Below, piece after piece: positions 60,125 to 64,000 of a stretch of 64,000 nucleotides of DNA. Source of the stretch: Elephas maximus indicus. Its lineage: Eukaryota; Chordata; Mammalia; Proboscidea; Elephantidae. Positions within the stretch are counted from its first letter, which is position 1. Each line of letters starts with the position of its first letter. The stretch is from the NCBI RefSeq assembly GCF_024166365.1, contig NC_064842.1:19377001-19441000 (forward strand), given 5' to 3'. The notes under the pieces were generated by a model that worked only from the letters and a program-made list of their open reading frames with translations, was not told where the DNA came from and did no database searches. The translations under genes and the position numbers were made by a program.

Positions 60125-60197
60125 CTCTTCCATATACTTCAATTCCTGAATGAAAAACTCCAATTCCAATGGATGAGGTGTATTCGTTCATCCAGTA
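60125..60197 (-). CDS. DESI2: DESI2 coding exon with catalytic His (residues 15-39)
   Basis: 73 nt, 24 codons plus G, encoding [19 protein letters not shown] then EVYGR. The His of [10 protein letters not shown] is the catalytic His30 in human numbering. The acceptor (TTTTCCTTAG) lies above 60197 and the donor GTACGT below 60125. The exon starts in phase 0, so exon 1 should supply exactly 14 codons (M1-M14), matching the human arrangement. No exon 1 or CpG-island promoter is seen up to 64000, so intron 1 is at least 3.8 kb and the promoter lies outside the window. Confidence 0.96.
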
Positions 60198-60881
60198 CTA
60201 AGGAAAAAAAAAAGAGAGAAGGGATTCAAAATACCTGTTCACACAGAACTCAACTCCATATTACAGGAACTGGCTACTCCCCAAATTTCACTGCCATTTA
60301 GGCATTTTCAAACCTATTTCTTGGTATTTTCTATTACAGCTCTGAAACTCCCCTATAAGGAATCATTGGGTCCTATCTCTGACTGCTTGTGCCACACACC
60401 CTACTGAATGCCTTTCTGGGTCAAAAAGAATGGCTCAATTAGCATAGAAACACATTATCAAAGGCTTAAATTGTAAGCCATAAAACCTAAACCTGGTTAG
60501 ATGGAAAAATAATTGACTGAATTCAAAGTCTGATAATGACAACATAAGAATAAATACTGTGATGCACAAAGGTTAGAACAATCTTCTTACTCCTGGAAAA
60601 GATGGTATTAGAAGTGGTTCTTTAGGAACAAATGGGATTTTCCCCAGAAAGAAAAAGGATTTTTCTTTTTTGGGGGGCGGGGGGGGGGTTGCGCTAGGCA
60701 GGAGGAAGAGGATGTACACAGGCAATGTGATATAAAATTATGGGAGGTGACTAAAAGCAGGTAAAAGGATAAACTGGAAGGAATTAAACCTAGAAGGAAG
60801 TAAACTAGTTAACAACTCATTAAACAAACACATAGGTAACACTTAGCAGTCTTGTAAACCTATTATATTTCTCCTACGTTA
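60198..60881 (-). other. DESI2 intron 1, unassigned
   Basis: AT-rich unique sequence with a G-run patch at 60671-60689 (GGGGGGCGGGGGGGG-like), a possible G-quadruplex. No repeat recognised. Confidence 0.4.
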
Positions 60882-61048
60882 CCCAAAAACCAAAACCCAC
60901 CGCGTCGAGTCGATTCCAACTCATAGCGACCCTAGAGAACAGAGTGGAACTGCCCCATAGAGTTTCCAAGGAGTGCCTGGCGGATTTGAACTGCCGACCT
61001 CTCGATTAGCAGCCGTAGCATTTAACCATTACACCTCCAGGGTTTCCT
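60882..61048 (-). mobile_element. AfroSINE
   Basis: CCCAAAAACCAAAACCCAC to TTACACCTCCAGGGTTTCC. CTCCTACGTTA (60871-60881) and CTCCAACGTTA (61049-61059) are the target duplication. Confidence 0.95.
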
Positions 61049-61747
61049 CTCCAACGTTAGAGGGTGGATAATTTGTCTTTACTTTTCTAGGTCTACTCAA
61101 GTCTTAACCTTGGCTCCAGACCCCTAGCCAGTTCCTCCAGGGTTCAAACTTCCCAGGCCTGGAAAAATGGACATTCTCATACGTAACTGCAGGAAGCATA
61201 AACGGTCAGGTAGCTTTTTTTCTAAAGTTTACCTGAAAGAAAATTTAAACAATAATAAACACAAAATATTTGAAAAAGAACACAGGACTGTCCCATCCAG
61301 GCATCAATACACTCACTAAAAAATACTGTATGGTACTGTTGGTACAGTATGGTATTGCTGCAGGAACAGATCAATGGAACAGAACAGAAATTCTGGAACA
61401 CAGCCTTGCACATACAGTCATGTGTCGCATAATGTCCCCTTGGGCAACATTTGACTGCATATACACCTGTGACCTCAGCCTTCGTAAAGCCTATTATTTT
61501 AAAAACTTAAGGTGCATACAGTGGTTCATAAAAACAAACAGGTACTGTTTTGTGACATGCATCAAAGCATCATTATTATTATTATAGTATTATGTTAAAG
61601 GTGTTTTAGTGTTATCTGGAAGTGTTTACTGTTTTTTATGCACCGAAAAGTATACTATATAGTGTATACTAGAAAAAAATTTGACTATGGAACAGGCTGC
61701 TTGGCCATGACATGAACAAGACCTATGCCGTTGTTCTCTCTTCTAAA

Positions 61748-62560
61748 CTTTTTTTTTTTTTTGTGCTTTAAGTGCAAGTTTACAAATCAAGTCAGTCTCT
61801 CATACAAAAATTTATATACACCTTGCTATATACTCCTAGTGGCTCTCCCCCTAATGAGACAGCACACTCCTTCCCTCCACTCTCTATTTTTGTGTCCATT
61901 CGGCCAGCTTCTGACCCCCTCTGCCCTCTCATCTCTCCTCCAGACAGGAGCTGCCCACATAGTCTCAAGTGTCTACTTGATCCAAGGAGCTCACTCTTCA
62001 CCAGTATCATTTTCTATCCCATAGTTCAGTCCAATCCCTGTCTGAAGAGTTGGCTTTGGGAATGGTTCCTGATCTTGGGCTAAAAGAAGGTCTGGGGACC
62101 ATAACCTCTGGGGTCCTTCTAGTTTCAGTCAGACCATTAAGTCTGGTCTTTTTATGAGAATTTGGGGTCTGCATCCCACTGCTCTCCTGCTCCCTCAGGG
62201 GTTCTCTGCTGTGTTCCCTGTCAGGGCAGTCATCGGTTGTAGCGAGGCACCATCCAGTTCTTCTGGTCTCAGGCTGATGTAGTCTCTGGTTTATGCGGCC
62301 CTTTCTGTCTCCTGGGCTCATAATTACCTTGTGTCTTTAGCATTCTTCAAGCTCCTTTGCTCCAGGTGGGCTGAGGCCAGTTGATGCATCTTAGATGGCC
62401 ACTTGCTAGTGTTTAAGACCCCAGACGTGAGTCTCCAAAGTAGTATGCAGACTGTTAATAGATTTTATTATGCCAACTGACTTGGATGTCCCCTGAAACC
62501 ATGGTTCCCAAACCCCTGTCAACCCTGCTACACTGGCCTTCAAAGTGTTCAGTCTAAACT
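61748..62560 (-). mobile_element. L1 3' UTR, 5'-truncated
   Basis: Poly(T) at about 61749-61761, then GTGCTTTAAGTGCAAGTTTA and the same 3' UTR as 10015-11150 and 51657-53077. The frame 61772-62083 is the counterpart of 10044-10337 and lies antisense to the L1. Confidence 0.88.
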
Positions 62561-62628
62561 TATTCTTGACTGATCAGTTCCTTTTTTCCTTGTTAAATTT
62601 TTATTAATGACTAATGTCCTTTTCAGAC

Positions 62629-63024
62629 TGTGGAAAACAAATGATATGATCAAAGACTTATGACCACCGAAAACACCCCAGACCAGTCACTCTCAGGCAG
62701 ATGAGATAATACCTTGGGACTATGACCACAGAAACCACCCAAAGGGGGCCAGTCACCCCCTGGGCAGATGAGATAATACACCTTGGGACCATGATCACCA
62801 GAACTACCCCAGGTGTGAATGACATTCCACAAATTCCTGAAGCCCATGATTTTGCGCTGCAAAGCTTTCAGCCAGTCTCCAGTTGGGAGAGACGGGCTTT
62901 GGAGGAGATCATTCCCCTGTCTCCTGTATATCAATATACAATAAAGCTCTTGCTACTCACCTTGCCTGTCTCAGGAACTGGCTATTTGTGGCAGGCAGCT
63001 CTGACCCTCGAAATTGCGGTAACA
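62629..63024 (+). mobile_element. ERV1-like solo LTR
   Basis: Starts TGTGGAAAACAAATG; the U3 part contains a tandem motif CAGATGAGATAATA(CA)CCTTGGGAC (62698, 62765). It has AATACAATAAAGCTCTTGCT with a poly(A) signal at 62939-62945 and ends near GCGGTAACA. The target duplication is not clear. The ORF at 62722-63033 only spans the LTR. Confidence 0.65.
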
Positions 63025-63487
63025 ACTACCTGATGTTAGATATGAACTGTACCTAACTATTCTGACTTATGAACAAATTAAAGACAGACTTAGGAATAGA
63101 GCTCGTTAATAACCCGGGGACTGCCTGTACATAACATGGTGTTTGCACAACGTTCGAATCACATAACGTCCTATTTCACAGAATGTACTGTGGATGTTAA
63201 GCAATGCGTGACTGTAAGAATTGGTGTATGATAAAGGTGGTACTTAGAGTAAGCAATTAAAATATGTTGACAAAATTGATTATGCATAAAAATAAATTTC
63301 ACATATCTACAAAATTCCAAAGTGCCTAAAAAGAAACACATACTGGAAGAAAATAAAATAGATTAAAAGACATTTTAGATGGGAAAGCCAACCTAAGCAA
63401 AGTAAAATCTAGTAATTTACAGAGGAAAACATCAATAGATATCCTACATAAATATTTACAAGTTTTTATTACATAAACTGTACGTTG

Positions 63488-63656
63488 TTGCTACTGATGT
63501 ATGCTGTCCAGTTGATTCCAACTCGCAGTGACCCTATAGTAGGACAGAGTAGAGCTACCCCATAGGATTTCCTAGGCTGTAATCTCCAGGTTTAAACCTA
63601 AGAGCTTGTTTGAACTGTCAACCCAAGTGCTTAACCATTGCGCTACCAGGACTCCT
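63488..63656 (-). mobile_element. AfroSINE, variant
   Basis: ATGCTGTCCAGTTGATTCC to ATTGCGCTACCAGGACTCC. Flanks ACATAAACTG / GCATAAAACT give only an approximate duplication. Confidence 0.85.
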
Positions 63657-64000
63657 TGCATAAAACTATATAAATGAGATAAAAAGGTAAGCAACACAGA
63701 GAGAAAAAAATTGTACTACACGTAGCAAAGATTAGTATGAGAATCCAAGTGTCCCTTGCTATCTGAATCTACTTGGTTCCTGATTTCTGGATGGCCAGAA
63801 TTTGGATGGCAAGTTAAGAAAGTGAGGGATACCTTTTTATCTGTATCAATTTGATTTAGGGCAGAGAGTAGTGAAAGTACAGGTAGCAAGGAAATCCATT
63901 AAAACATTTATCCAATTCTTATTTATTCCAAAATCTGGGCAGCAGAAGTTCATACAGCAAAGGATACCTGTATATAAAAAATATTCAGTAAGAAAAATAA
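63657..64000 (-). other. DESI2 intron 1, unassigned
   Basis: Unique AT-rich sequence to the window edge; no exon 1 seen. Confidence 0.4.

Larger units (their letters stand above)
61415..63214. mobile_element. Tigger-like DNA transposon with nested insertions
   Basis: Termini CAGTCATGTGTCGCATAATG (left) and, inverted, CAGTCACGCATTGCTTAAC (right) match Tigger1-type ends, with TA at both outer borders (61413-61414, 63215-63216). The interior is largely replaced by an L1 3' end (61748-62560), an ERV LTR (62629-63024) and a second pogo-like fragment (about 63040-63132, inverse of GGCAGTCCCCGGGTTATTAA). No transposase frame survives. Confidence 0.7.

Noticed and set aside
60198-64000. DESI2 exon 1
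   Set aside because: No 14-codon start exon with donor and no CpG island could be found; expected beyond the window.

Overview
The window is nuclear DNA of an afrotherian mammal, most likely a proboscidean (elephant lineage). The main evidence is about twenty copies or fragments of the tRNA-derived AfroSINE family, several RTE-type (BovB-like) LINE copies whose 3' ends resemble the SINE tails, and L1 elements with a long, shared 3' UTR. Hyrax or sirenian origin cannot be excluded from sequence alone. No bacterial operon, CRISPR array or rRNA gene is visible.

The recognisable host gene is DESI2 (PPPDE1), on the minus strand. Four coding exons have consensus splice sites: 60197-60125, 56328-56235, 54856-54715 and 30511-30278. 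Together they encode residues 15-194 of the 194-residue protein in one frame, including catalytic His30 and Cys108. Exon 1 (about 14 residues) must lie beyond 64000. The 3' UTR probably runs to about 27.0 kb. Human DESI2 lies at 1q44, so this is probably the syntenic region.

Left of DESI2 (1-27 kb) the DNA is mostly intergenic. The exception is a CpG island at about 13.56-14.29 kb with a good X-box (RFX) motif and a 123-codon arginine-rich ORF (13829-14200, plus strand), followed by a poly(A) signal at 14342. I do not recognise this protein; it is the best candidate for an undescribed gene here.

The rest is layered transposons. The 24-kb DESI2 intron between the last two coding exons holds a complete two-LTR MaLR element inside an ancient L1, two related solo LTRs, an RTE copy split by an LTR, and an RTE copy split by an L1. 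Intron 1 holds a pogo/Tigger-like DNA transposon that contains an L1 3' end and an ERV LTR, plus a terminal-inverted-repeat element with a GC-rich core. Many insertions keep readable target-site duplications, so their order of arrival can be worked out. Repeat family names come from recognising consensus features, not from a database search; boundaries without a stated target-site duplication are approximate.
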